Source of the DNA: Gordius sp. MW1
Taxonomy: Eukaryota > Nematomorpha > Gordioida > Gordea > Gordiidae
Reading direction: 5' to 3'
DNA: 64,000 bases
Assembly (NCBI GenBank): GCA_964036665.1
Contig: OZ038530.1
Coordinates: 20,482,001-20,546,000, forward strand
The position numbers were made by a program, and so were the translations under genes. Of the stretch, positions 24,216-34,739 are shown piece by piece. Below the pieces are notes generated by a model. That model had not been told where the DNA came from. It did not search any database and saw only the letters and a program-made list of their open reading frames with translations. Position 1 is the stretch's first letter; the number at the start of each line of letters is the position of its first letter.

Positions 24216-24530
24216 AACTCGGGCCTTCGGCCCTCGTGGGAAGGGGGAGAAGAGAAGGGGAGGAGGGGAAGGGAAGGGGGGACGACTCATCTATACTCCG
24301 TATAAATGTATCATATTTGCTATGCAATTTATGGGCGAGAAAGATGGGAAGGGGCGAGAATGCCTAATGATTAATTAATTATTTATACAAATTTTCCATC
24401 ACTTTGGCCAGTGGTGATATCTTCTAATGGATAGCAGACAGTCTGGTATTAACAAGAATAAGAATTTGCAGAATTGTTGGGAGAAATTTTTTGTTGAATT
24501 TGAACAATTTTTAATTAAAAAAATCAAAAA

Positions 24531-27160
24531 TTTGGCCAATGGTCATTTTATCTCCATTGGTCAGTACCAACAGATACTCTATAAGTCAATGATAGCCAAA
24601 AAAACGGAAAAAAAATTTTGATGCTCACTTTGGTCAATGGTCATTTTTTTCCATTGGTCAGCAGCCAGGACACGGTAAAAGTGGATATAAATTCATAATA
24701 GTCAAAAAAAACGAAAAAAAAATTTTCGAATAACATTTTGGCCAATGGTCATTTTATTCCATTGGTCAGCAGCCAGCGGACGGCCAAAAAGTCATAATAG
24801 CAATGGTAGGAACAGGAACAATCATAATAGTCAAAAAAAAACGAAAAAAATAATTTCGATTCACATTTTGGCCAATAGTCATTTTTTCCATCGGTCAGGA
24901 GCCAGCGGACGGCCAAAAAGTCATAATAGCAATGGTAGTAACAGGAACAATCATAAGAGTCAAAAGAAACTCCGGGATTCTAACCCAAAAACTAGTTAAA
25001 TTGCATAGCAATTAAAAGTAAACAACTTTTATTTATGTTTATTATATAACATTGGTCAGCAGCCACGGACGGCCAAAAAGTCATAGTAGCAATGGTATGA
25101 ACAGGAACAATCATAATAGTCAAAAAAAAACGAAAAAAATAATTTCGATTCACATTTTGGCCAATGGTCATTTTTTCCATCGGTCAGGAGCCAGCGGACG
25201 GCCAAAAATTCTTATTATCAATGATAGTAACAAGAACAATCATAAGAGTCAAAAAAAAACTCCGGGATTCTAACTAAAAAACTAGTTAAATTGCATAGCA
25301 ATTAAAAGTAAACAACTTTTATTTATGTTTTAATTGCTATGCAATTTATGGGCTCGTTTTTTGGTGTCCGTCCGTCGTCCGTTACCCTCCCTATCTATTT
25401 GCATTATATTAGGTTATCGCTTTTTTAAATTAATGCATGAGAAAGAGGTGCCCCACCCCTCATCTCTATCTCCCTCGCTGTGTTATTTTTTAAATTAATG
25501 CATAAGAGGTGCCCCACCCCTCATCTCTATCTCCCTCGCTGTGTTATTTTTTAAATTAATGCATAAAAGGTGCCCCACCCCTCATCTCTATCTCCCTCGG
25601 TGTGTTATATATAAGATTTGTTAAATTATCTATTATATAATAAACATAAATGAAAGTTGTTTACTTTTAATTGCTATGCAATTTAACTAGTTTTTGTTAT
25701 ATAATAAACATAGATAAAAGTTGTTTACTTTTAATGCTATGCAATTTAACTAGGTATATAATAAACATAAATAAAAGTTGTTTACTTTTTAATTGCTATG
25801 CAATTTAACTAGTTTTGGGGTTAGAATCCCGGAGTTTTTTTGACTCTTATGATTTGCTTGTTACTATCATTGATAATAAGAATTTTTGGCCGTCCGCTGG
25901 CTGCTGACCAATGAAAAAAATGACCATTGGCCAAAATGTGAATCGAAATTATTTTTTTGGTTTTTTTCGACTATTATGATTGTTCCTGTTTCTACCATTG
26001 CTATTATGACTTTTTGGCCGTCCGCTGGCTGCTGACCAATGTTATATAATAAACATAAATAAAAGTTGTTTACTTTTAATTGCTATGCATAACTAGTTTT
26101 TGGGTTAGAATCCCGGAGTTTTTTTTGACTCTTATGATTGTTCTTGTTACTATCATTGATAATAAGACTTTTTAACCGTCCGTTGGCTGCTGACCAATGA
26201 AAAAATGACCATTGGCCAAAATGTGAACCCGAGTTTATTTTTTCGTTTTTTTTGACTATTATGATTGTTCCTGTTACTACCATTGCTATTATGACTTTTT
26301 GGCCGTCCGCTGGCTCCTGACCGATGGAAAAAATGACCATTGGCCAAAATGTGAATCGAAATTATTTTTTTCGTTTTTTTTTACTATTGTTCCTGTTACT
26401 ACCATTGCTATTATGACTTTTTGGCCGTCCGCTGGCTGCTGACCAATGGAATAAAATGACCATTGGCCAAAATGTGATTCGAAAACATTTTTTTCGTTTT
26501 TTTTTGACTATTATGATTGTTCCTGTTCCTACCATTGCTATTATGACTTTTAGGCCGTCCGCTGGCTGCTGACCAATGGAAAAAATGACCATTGGCCAAA
26601 ATGTGAATCCGAGTTTATTTTTTCGTTTTTTTTTGACTATTATGATTGTTCCTGTTACTACCATTGCTATTATGACTTTTTGGCCGTTCGCTGGCTCCTG
26701 ACCGATGGAAAAAATGACCATTGGCCAAAATGTGAATCGAAATTATTTTTTTCATTTTTTTTGACTATTATGATTGTTCCTGTTCCTACCATTGCTATTA
26801 TGACTTTTTGGCCGTCCGCTTGCTGCTGACCAATGGAATAAAATGACCATTGGCCAAAATGTGATTCGAAAATTTTTTTTTCGTTTTTTTTTTTGACTAT
26901 TATGAATTTATATCCACTTTTACCGTGTCCTGGCTGCTGACCAATGGAAAAAAATGACCATTGGCCAAAATGTGATTCGAAAATTTTTTTTCTCGTTTTT
27001 TTTACTCTTATGAATTTATATCCACTTTTACCGTGTGCTGGCTGCTGACCAATGGAAAAAATAACCATTGGCCAAAGTGAGCATCAAAATTTTTTTTTCC
27101 GTTTTTTTGGCTATCATTGACTTATAGAGTATCTGTTGGTACTGACCAATGGAGAAAAAA
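24531..27160. repeat. Tandem units with CCAATGG...CCATTGG hairpin
   Basis: Units of roughly 110-135 bp carry CCAATGG, an 8-10-nt T-rich loop and CCATTGG, followed by GTCAGCAGCCAGCGGACGG or a variant ending in ACACGG. They run forward in 24531-25220 and inverted in 25880-27160. Frames crossing the units are open only because the unit lacks stops in some frames; I do not call them genes. Confidence 0.8.
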
Positions 27161-27589
27161 TGACCATTGGCAAAATTTTTGATTTTTTTAATTAAAAATT
27201 GTTCAAATTCAACAAAAAATATCTCCCAACAATTCTGCAAATTCTTAACATTGTGATGTTTTATAATATAATGTTTGTTAGACCCATAATCACTAATGGC
27301 CATAAAAACTAATGTAATACGCAACTAGATGCAAACACTAAATCTAACCCTAACCCTTGCCTATATTACATTTTGCCTATAAATGGAAAATTTGTATAAA
27401 TAATTAATTAATCATTAGGCATTGAATACCCCCCTATAGACATTCTCGCCCCTTCCCACCTTTCTCGCCCATAAATTGCATAGCAAATATGATACATTTA
27501 TACGAAGTATAGATGAGTCGTCCCCCCTTCCCTTCCCCCCTTCCCTTCTCCCCTCCCCCTTCCCACGAGGGCCGAAGGCCCGAGTTTTT
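25331..27589 (-). mobile_element. Helentron-like element, inner reverse copy
   Basis: It begins with the AATTGCTATGCAATT palindrome and ends with GGGCCGAAGGCCC then GAGTTTTT. The host sequence TTATGTTT|ATTATATA is split cleanly: the same junction is uninterrupted at 63030-63046 in a sister copy. Apart from ambiguity of up to three Ts, nothing is duplicated or lost. Together with the outer copy it makes a large imperfect palindrome. Confidence 0.75.
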
Positions 27590-27867
27590 ATTATATAATA
27601 GATAATTTAACAAATCTTATATATAACACACCGAGGGAGATAGAGATGAGGGGTGGGGCACCTCTTATGCATTAATTTAAAAAATAACACAGCGAGGGAG
27701 ATAGAGATGAGGGGTGGGGCACCTCTTTCTCATGCATTAATTTAAAAAAGCGATAACCTAATATACCCAATGCAAATAGATAAGGAGGATACAACGGACG
27801 GACGGATAACAAAAAACTAGCCCATAAATTGCATAGCAATTAATATTTAAATCATGGATGAACTTGG

Positions 27868-28425
27868 TCAATTTATGGCCCGCCCTTGATCCACCGCGAA
27901 TGCTTCTTCTACTGGCACGTGCACCATTCTTATCTCTTCTTCGATCGCTTCCACCCCCAGGGCTAACTTGATGGCCCTGTCCCATTTTAGTTCACCCTCA
28001 GCCATCAATCGGGCTTGAACCGTCGGATTCTGTAATCCCAGAATGAACTGGTCCAACAGCTTGCTGGGTAACTCTCCGCTACTGAAATTGCAATCCCTTG
28101 ATGCGGATTTTAGTCTACCTACAAATTGCGTTATTGGCTCCCTTTCCATCTGTCTGATGTTACCCAGTCGGAATCGTTGAGCCAGGGGGCAATTTTTACC
28201 TTTGAATATTGTCTTCAACCTGCTTGCTAATTCTTCAAATGCCCATTCTGTAGGGTTATCCGGAATGGCATCTTCTACCACTATCCGATAGGCTTCAGTT
28301 GACAGACAACTCAGCAGTTTGCACGTTTTTTGGGCCCCAGTGGCTGGAATTGCTTGGCTTAGGACAGGCGCTTCAAATTGCAGAAGGAAAAAATCAATCA
28401 AATCTCCCAATTTATAGGATGCCAT
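27868..28425 (-). pseudogene. gag: Gypsy gag
   Basis: 185 codons open from the ATG beside the 5' LTR. The protein contains the Gypsy gag (retrotransposon gag/UBN2-like) pattern: LSCLSTEAYRIVVEDAIPDN, then FRLGNIRQMEREPITQFVGR and FILGLQNPTVQARL. Gag packages the element's RNA. The frame stops soon after, and a Helentron-like insertion begins at about 27842. No zinc knuckle is seen, so the C-terminal part is lost or displaced. Confidence 0.85.
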
Positions 28426-28439
28426 GTAGGTTCAAATCC

Positions 28440-28664
28440 AACTCGAATATAAAGGAAGAAGGACATTCACGAACAAGGAATAAACATTGCTAACAGCACT
28501 TTATTATCGAGGATAGGTTACATGTGGCGAGATAACGATAAAACAATGGAAAAATAGAACAAACACAAAACTAATAACCCTTCATGAGGAAAAACGAAGT
28601 ATAAAATACTACATTAATCGAAATATAACACACACGTAATCTAACAATCTTTCAACCCTCAACA
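28440..28664 (-). repeat. 5' LTR of the Gypsy element
   Basis: It starts TGTTGAGGGTTGAAAG on the minus strand and carries AATAAA like the other LTR. Its 3' edge is approximate. A TGGATTTGAACC stretch just inside could be the primer-binding site, only a few bases before the gag ATG at 28425. Confidence 0.85.
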
Positions 28665-30661
28665 AATACATGTTTTGTTATTTAAATTACCTCACATTAT
28701 AAAGTTAGGGTTGTCGGATGAACTTTAATTTACGGCGATTTTGCACTACAATTTAATATAAATGAGCATAAATTTTATTTATAAAAAATTTTTATGGTGT
28801 ATTATTTAAAAAATGTCTCCAATAAATATTTTGAGGCATAATTTGGGGTCTTACACCATTATAGAGTCGTTAACATTTTGAATTTAAAAGTGTTTGTTAT
28901 AAAATAATTTGGGTGCAATTTACTGAAAACGCCAAAGCCTTATGATCCTATTTGAGTAAAAATACTACTTTTATTGGTTTTCTACAAAGCTGTAATGTGT
29001 GCAACTAATTTCTTATGTTATAATTAATGATTAATTATTCACTCGTACCTATCAACTTTCTATAACAATATACTAACATGCGATAAATTTTTTATGAATG
29101 AAATTATGAGGTTTATATCAAAGGGCTAAAACTCTTGTATTAAAAAGTTCATCTAAAAGCATTACTTATTTCTGTTAATGTTATGTAAATGTCCCAGTTA
29201 GCTCTAATTTTATAAAAAAAATGATTCGTTATTTTTATTTTATTTATATATAAATTCAAATTTATTAGAAGATAAATATAGATAGTATAAAAAAAATTTA
29301 AGAGGCGAGACATGTGGAGATTTCTCGTCGACGAGACGATACCAAGATGTTTCGAGGTCGAAACGAGAGCGAGATTCTCATTATGATACTGGAGACGAGC
29401 CGATATTATGCTTTTTACACCGAGGCGAGACGAGATCAAAACCCTAAAAAATGAGGGGAAATTGGTTCTTTCGATGCTAAATTTATAATTAACATGGATA
29501 CTTAAGCTTGGACAAAAATACATTATTAACTGCTTTAAAATATTTTGTATTATTTTAATACGACAAATGCGTGTGAAAAATAGTTTGCGAAATAGGAGAA
29601 AAATCATTCTCAAGGCATAGGACTTAAAATATATTAATATTTTGACAACATTAGTGAAATTTCGTAAACATATATTAGAATTCTTGATCAATGTTTCAGT
29701 GAATGTTTGATTGCCTCCAGGCTTTGAAAATTAGAACCTGGTGTTTATAAAAATGTTTATAAATATTATAATGAGAGATGTGTTAATATCAATTGATATA
29801 TATTTGTTATCTAAAATTTAACAAATAGTTATCGTAACTCTCGAGAAGCATGTAAGAGATTACATTAAAAAAAGCCGAAGAAATTTATTACTTATATAGG
29901 ATAAAACCAAATTATTTCGAGTTTGTAGTCTATGCTTTTAAATGTATGTATATTGTTTTATCTTTGTTATTTTGATCTACCTCAGCCATAAATTTAACAA
30001 AAATTTGATTATATGTTAAGCAATTTTCGATTAGCGTTAAATCATAACATTGCAAATCGGGATTTCGTTTTTGGGATTTGTGCATCAGCTTAATTAATAT
30101 ATGTCAACACTTTACAGTATTATTTATAACAAGTTTATTTTATTATAAATTATGTATGGATGTTTGAGAGATTAATGAATTTAATGTTGCATACAATTAG
30201 AGATGTTTGCAATCATTTTTCAACTATGACAAATAAAGTTTACTTCAAAAAGACATTATTTTTTTTAAATATATATTAGAATCTACATATAATTATTCCC
30301 CAAAACAAAAGGACAGCTTTGGAGATCATAGTTTTAGTAACTGCATTAGATTAGATACCTATGAATATGCAAAATTTACTTCATGTATGATTAAATATCA
30401 TCAGGCAGTAAATCGTTGTAATCATTTGGTCAAAAAATAACATCATAATAGCCCCAACACTTAATCTGCACTATGTTTGGTGAAAGTAGTATTAAATCTT
30501 AAGTACCATCATGATATACACTCAGGGTAGGCCGTTGGTTTCACACAACACTTAATTGTTACAGTACATATACAGCATTTATTTCATGGAATCTTGGAAA
30601 AAACGACCTCCCCAATTAATGTGTATTAATTTTTTATTTAAAATAAACCATTTGCGGTTAT
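28665..30661. other. Intergenic between Gypsy LTR and BTB gene
   Basis: AT-rich sequence with only the GAGACGAG-type fragment at 29290-29460. No gene is seen. The first few hundred bases left of 30661 would hold the 3' UTR of the BTB gene. Confidence 0.5.
29290..29460. repeat. GAGACGAG-rich repeat fragment
   Basis: Repeated CGAGACGAG, GAGGCGAGAC and GAAACGAGAGCG motifs make this short stretch GC-richer than its surroundings. It resembles an end of a decayed DNA transposon, but no inverted partner is found. A minus-strand open frame across it is not considered coding. Confidence 0.4.
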
Positions 30662-32344
30662 TCACATAAGGACACATGTTGATGGAGCGTTTGCGTTTTT
30701 TGCGTCGGATTCTATTGGCTTATTGTTACTATCAGGAACATTTGATTTCTCATTTAAAACATTAATGTTTTCTTCCAACAACTTTAATGTATCTTCTAAA
30801 TGAAAATTGAGGTGTGTAATAGCTTCATCGATCCTAGCTAAATATTTTACATTTGTAATGCTATTTTGACCCGTAAGATTTATCTCTTTACCATTTGACC
30901 AATTAAACTTTAATCCTAACCATACGCCTGTTTCAGTAAAATCGGTACTATTATTTTCGACTATCTCAACAATGAAACCTTCAGTTCCTAAGTCAGCTTG
31001 TACATAAGATAAAAAAATCTTTAGATCTCCATACATCCTTACATTATAAGGGTTTGTAATTCCCAATTGTTTTTGAAATGCCATTTCGGGTAAATTGTAT
31101 GTAAACACTGGCATATTTTTGAAACATGGATATGAATTAGGGACGGATTCGGAATCGACAAAATTTATCCATATTTTGGTAGAATCAAAATCTCCTTGAC
31201 ACCAATCTGTCAAAATAGCTAACTTTGAATTAAGGTACTTCAAAAAACATTCTCTAAACTTTAGATATTTTTTTGGACCTCCTAGCTTTTGAAATAAAAT
31301 ATCTTCCGTAGTTTTTAAAGATATACACGATCTCGTTTCAAGCAAATGAGATAAATCTTGTATACATTTTTGGATATTATAATATTTAGCCTCTAGCAAA
31401 AGAGCTTCTAAGTGTTCGTTTACAAAAATCTTACTTAAATAAGCGCCATCTGTCCTTATATAATACAATATATGTTCGAACAGCTCCGGATTTCTATCAA
31501 TGAACCATCGTCCGTTCTCATCTTTAAATAATTCGGTGTTAATCAAATCGCCAAACCAAGCACAAAATTTTGATTCAGAATATTTAATTAAATAGGGTAA
31601 TGTAACATCAAAAGATTTTCCTCCTACATTAAGCTTTATGATATCTATCTTCTTTTTTTCTTTACTCTCGGTTATAGATTTTGGTTCTTTTTCTTTTTCT
31701 TTTTTTAATTCGAGGTTGGAAGATTTACTTGCTGGAACAGATGATGGCTTAGGCAATTCTAGAGGACCAAGAGGTATGGGAGTTTTAGGAGGAGGGATAT
31801 TAGGTGTCTTCTGCATAATTGACATTGCATCTTCCCATAATTTGGGGTCAATTTTTTTGGTCGCTGGAGCTTTCGCTTCGCTTTTGACATTACTAGGAGT
31901 AAGGTTTTCCTTAGTAGTTTTTAAAAATGGGTTTTTGTCTTGTGCCATCCCACTTGAACTTTGCGCGTTAGATGTAGTGGATTGGGGATGGTGAGGAGAT
32001 GCCATCCTTTTGTCATGTCCTTTTTTGAATAAATCTTTATCATCACTATTTTTAACTGGCATAGATGTTTTTGGTATTTCTAAGTTGGAAAATTTGCTAC
32101 GCTGAGCTAGACTTTTATCGGCATCAGCTCCGAATTTTTTGGCAATATCACTTACAGTTTTACTAAAGGAAGGTGTAACTGGAGCTTGTTCAGAACTAGT
32201 ACTTTGTGAAAGGTCCTTTTTTCCATCCACATCGGATTCATTGGAAACTTTCCCGTGTAATGATTTGTTCAAAAAGGATGCAACGCTATTTAATTTTACT
32301 TGATTTAATGAATGTGGAATGGAATTTTGCGAGGATTTATCCAT
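30662..32344 (-). CDS. BTB/POZ (KCTD T1-type) protein with C-terminal CaaX box
   Basis: Single-exon gene of 560 aa; the start is the ATG at 32344, giving MDKSSQNS. Residues 1-230 are low-complexity Ser/Thr/Pro/Lys sequence with a basic, charged run before the fold. Residues about 233-328 form a KCTD-type T1/BTB domain: IIKLNVGGKSFDVT, then FIDRNPELFEHILYYIRTDG. BTB domains of this kind oligomerise and often act as cullin-3 or channel adaptors. Residues about 345-520 are a less familiar C-terminal domain, followed by a short coiled-coil-like stretch. The protein ends in Cys-Val-Leu-Met, a CaaX motif; Met at X favours farnesylation, predicting membrane attachment. No splice sites are needed. 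The exact ortholog is not recognised. Lack of introns could mean an old retrocopy, but the frame is intact. Confidence 0.88.
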   Translation of the reverse strand: MDKSSQNSIPHSLNQVKLNSVASFLNKSLHGKVSNESDVDGKKDLSQSTSSEQAPVTPSFSKTVSDIAKKFGADADKSLAQRSKFSNLEIPKTSMPVKNSDDKDLFKKGHDKRMASPHHPQSTTSNAQSSSGMAQDKNPFLKTTKENLTPSNVKSEAKAPATKKIDPKLWEDAMSIMQKTPNIPPPKTPIPLGPLELPKPSSVPASKSSNLELKKEKEKEPKSITESKEKKKIDIIKLNVGGKSFDVTLPYLIKYSESKFCAWFGDLINTELFKDENGRWFIDRNPELFEHILYYIRTDGAYLSKIFVNEHLEALLLEAKYYNIQKCIQDLSHLLETRSCISLKTTEDILFQKLGGPKKYLKFRECFLKYLNSKLAILTDWCQGDFDSTKIWINFVDSESVPNSYPCFKNMPVFTYNLPEMAFQKQLGITNPYNVRMYGDLKIFLSYVQADLGTEGFIVEIVENNSTDFTETGVWLGLKFNWSNGKEINLTGQNSITNVKYLARIDEAITHLNFHLEDTLKLLEENINVLNEKSNVPDSNNKPIESDAKNANAPSTCVLM

Positions 32345-34447
32345 AATCAATGCTATCTAATTATAATAAACTTAAAAATACATCATTATTAGTTTTTCAT
32401 ATTTTAACAACAATAAGATTGTTTTTGATTATTGGCATATACTGCAACGCAACAAGTTAAGGACTTTCAAAGCCTAGCGTATGTATTAATTAATTACAAA
32501 ATGAAATTTTTCACCAAAGCGAAGCTAGATTTTAAATATTTAATTAATGAATTCAGGACAAGCTTTGTATTTAGTAAATGTAGCTACTTAATTTACCACA
32601 AAATTATATATACTCTAGGTTCCATTTTCCATAGTACAGGTATCTCAATATAGCCTAACTACAAAATTATATACAATGTCCTTTAAAATTTGAAAAAACT
32701 TTTAAATAACTACATTAAAATTTGCGTGTCGCACGTCATATGAACGTTAATTCATGTTGAAAATTCTTTTCACAAAAAATTAACATCAAAACTTTTACTG
32801 TAATAAACTAGTATGCGTTTTAGCTCCTCTAAAAGTCCCTTCCACAAAATATAACAACTTATAAATAAAAAAAATTCAACAGCTTTAATATCTAGTTTGA
32901 AATCCCTAATTGAAATAAGTGTTATTTTTTGAAAAACTTTTACAACTCTACCTTAACACACGCCTTATAGCCAGGCTGGACTATCCAGCCCGAAGCTCGA
33001 TTATATCATTTTTTATTTTACCGAGTTACATTCGAAGTCTTCTTGGACCGTGTCGGCCTCGGGCGGCCCGTGTTTGAAGTCTTTTTTAAGAAATGTGCTA
33101 TCATTTGTGATCCCAAGATGTGACAAATTTCTGGTAGAAAGGCTTTAAAACCTATTGCTCTGCGAACTTGTAGATAATTTGAAATAATGTGATATAGGTT
33201 GAATAGAGCAGGTCTGCAACAAAATAATATTTTATTTTTAGTATTGTTAATATTCTATATTCTAATTTTTTGAAATCTGGTTGTGGTATCTTCCACCTAC
33301 GGGCTTTGTTATATTATTTTTACCCTCTTCACATGTTGTTTTATTCCTTCCCCCGTATAATAATATTTATCCATCACGCTTCAATGATTTTAGTAAACGC
33401 ATGCACATTGCATACTGAATCGATAATTTATATATAGGCTTCATAAAAATAATTCTTATGGATAATAAATTATTTATACCTATCATTATGTAAAATAAAA
33501 CGTTTTCCAAGTTTCGCCCATTATTCGCATATCATATATTTTTAGATTTACAACTGCAGTACAACCAAGGCCTCCATCCTGACCGGGCCATATTTCACCT
33601 GCAGGTCCAATAAATATTATTGTAGTTAATTACCCCCCGGATATATAATCCCGCGAAGATACAACAGTGGGAATTGGGCTAAGGGTAAAATCCTGGAAAA
33701 CGGGGATTTTATATAGAAGAAAAATAGGGAGATAAAGAACATGAATAGACACAAATCATAAATGTTTTTAAATTTGATTAACTTGTTAAATATGTACCTT
33801 TATTGTGCATATATTTATCTAAAATTTTATAAAATCGTGTATGTAAGAATTTTTTTTTATCTTTTAAAAAAGTAAAAATCCATTTTTAAATACAAAAATT
33901 TTTAAAAGTCGTTAGACTTTATTATCACGTGTGAAGATAAATTTATTTGTCAAAATTGTACAAGTTAAATATATATATATATAGCAAAATATGTGTCCCA
34001 ACAGAATTCTCTTAATTTTCTATATTGGTGAGTTCATGTTCTTCAATTAGTTAACTACACATTTTTATATGGGAAAAGGATGCATTCTAAATTTCCCTTA
34101 TACTTAATGTTAATTCAAATTTTTTATAGCAAGGAAATTAATGAAAACTGAAAAATATTTTATGTTTTGTTTCAAGCCTATGCGAAGAAAAAAATTGCCA
34201 TATAGTATCTAGCCTATATCATTTATCATTATTTTGAGGACCCTTCACAAACTTATAGAATGCTGTATTTATTTGTATAAAATTGGTGAGCTTGGATTGA
34301 TAAGTAGGTAGAGGGAATTGGAGCGCGATATTTAGGGTTATTAGAGCCCATCATCAGGGGAAAAAGTGGAAGATGAAGCCACAAAAATAAAAGAAGGCCA
34401 TTTTGCAAATCCGTAAAATCAAATTTTTTTTTGATGTTTTCTAGTTA
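32345..34447. other. Intergenic between divergent BTB and TRABD-like genes
   Basis: It must contain the upstream regions of both genes (BTB minus, TRABD plus). No core promoter motif can be called with confidence. A short GC-rich stretch at 32980-33080 is probably a repeat fragment. Confidence 0.45.
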
Positions 34448-34640
34448 GACAATGACATGGGCGTAGCCAGGTTTTGGAACAGGGAAGGGGGGGGGGGTGG
34501 CGAAATCGTTTTAAGTACAATTAGGGGGGGAGGGTAAAACATAATTTTTTTAAAACTTTTAAGGGTTTTTGTATTAATTTTTTTTTTGACATTTAGGGGG
34601 GAGGGCGGCCGCCCCCATTGGCTACGCCCATGTACAATGA
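34448..34640. mobile_element. P-like MITE with near-perfect 8-bp duplication
   Basis: The element 34456-34632 has ends CATGGGCGTAGCCAGG and TTGGCTACGCCCATG. The flanks GACAATGA and TACAATGA match at seven of eight positions. It lies about 100 bp upstream of the TRABD-like start codon, so it may sit in that gene's promoter or 5' UTR. Confidence 0.85.
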
Positions 34641-34739
34641 TCTTAATAAAATAATTTTCCCTAGCTGACCTTTGTTATAAAATTAGATGTAACGTTCTGC
34701 GAGTGTCGTATCAGCTTTTTGTGCTCTCATTTTTATGCG

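Larger units (their letters stand above)
24211..27842 (+). mobile_element. Helentron-like non-autonomous element, outer copy
   Basis: The left end has the short hairpin GGGCCTTCGGCCC, followed by a purine-rich G/A stretch. The right end has the palindrome AATTGCATAGCAATT. Between them are tandem units with CCAATGG hairpins. The element lies between the Gypsy gag and protease without a visible target duplication. It is itself interrupted at 25331-27589 by a copy in reverse orientation; without that copy it is about 1.4 kb. Hairpin ends, no duplication and a central minisatellite suggest a Helitron/Helentron derivative; no Rep/helicase is present. Confidence 0.7.
14979..28664 (-). mobile_element. 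Decayed Ty3/Gypsy LTR retrotransposon broken by nested insertions
   Basis: Minus-strand order is 5' LTR (28664 to about 28440), gag (28425-27868), protease (about 24215-23852), RT (22346 to about 21500), RNase H (about 21480-21100), integrase (21086 to about 18560), polypurine tract (15198-15216) and 3' LTR (15197-14979). PR-RT-RH-INT order defines Ty3/Gypsy. Insertions at 19178-20430, about 22430-23850 and 24211-27842 split it, and about 3.3 kb of other sequence lies between integrase and the 3' LTR. Frameshifts and stops show it is dead. Flanking 5-bp duplications are not clear. Confidence 0.9.

Noticed and set aside
24745-27324. Several 60-130-codon open frames across the tandem repeats
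   Set aside because: The same peptide recurs in different frames in step with the non-coding repeat unit; open frames come from unit composition, with no start context or domain.
29149-29691. 180-codon minus-strand frame
   Set aside because: Low-complexity AT-rich translation crossing a GAGACGAG-type repeat; no domain, splice logic or codon bias.
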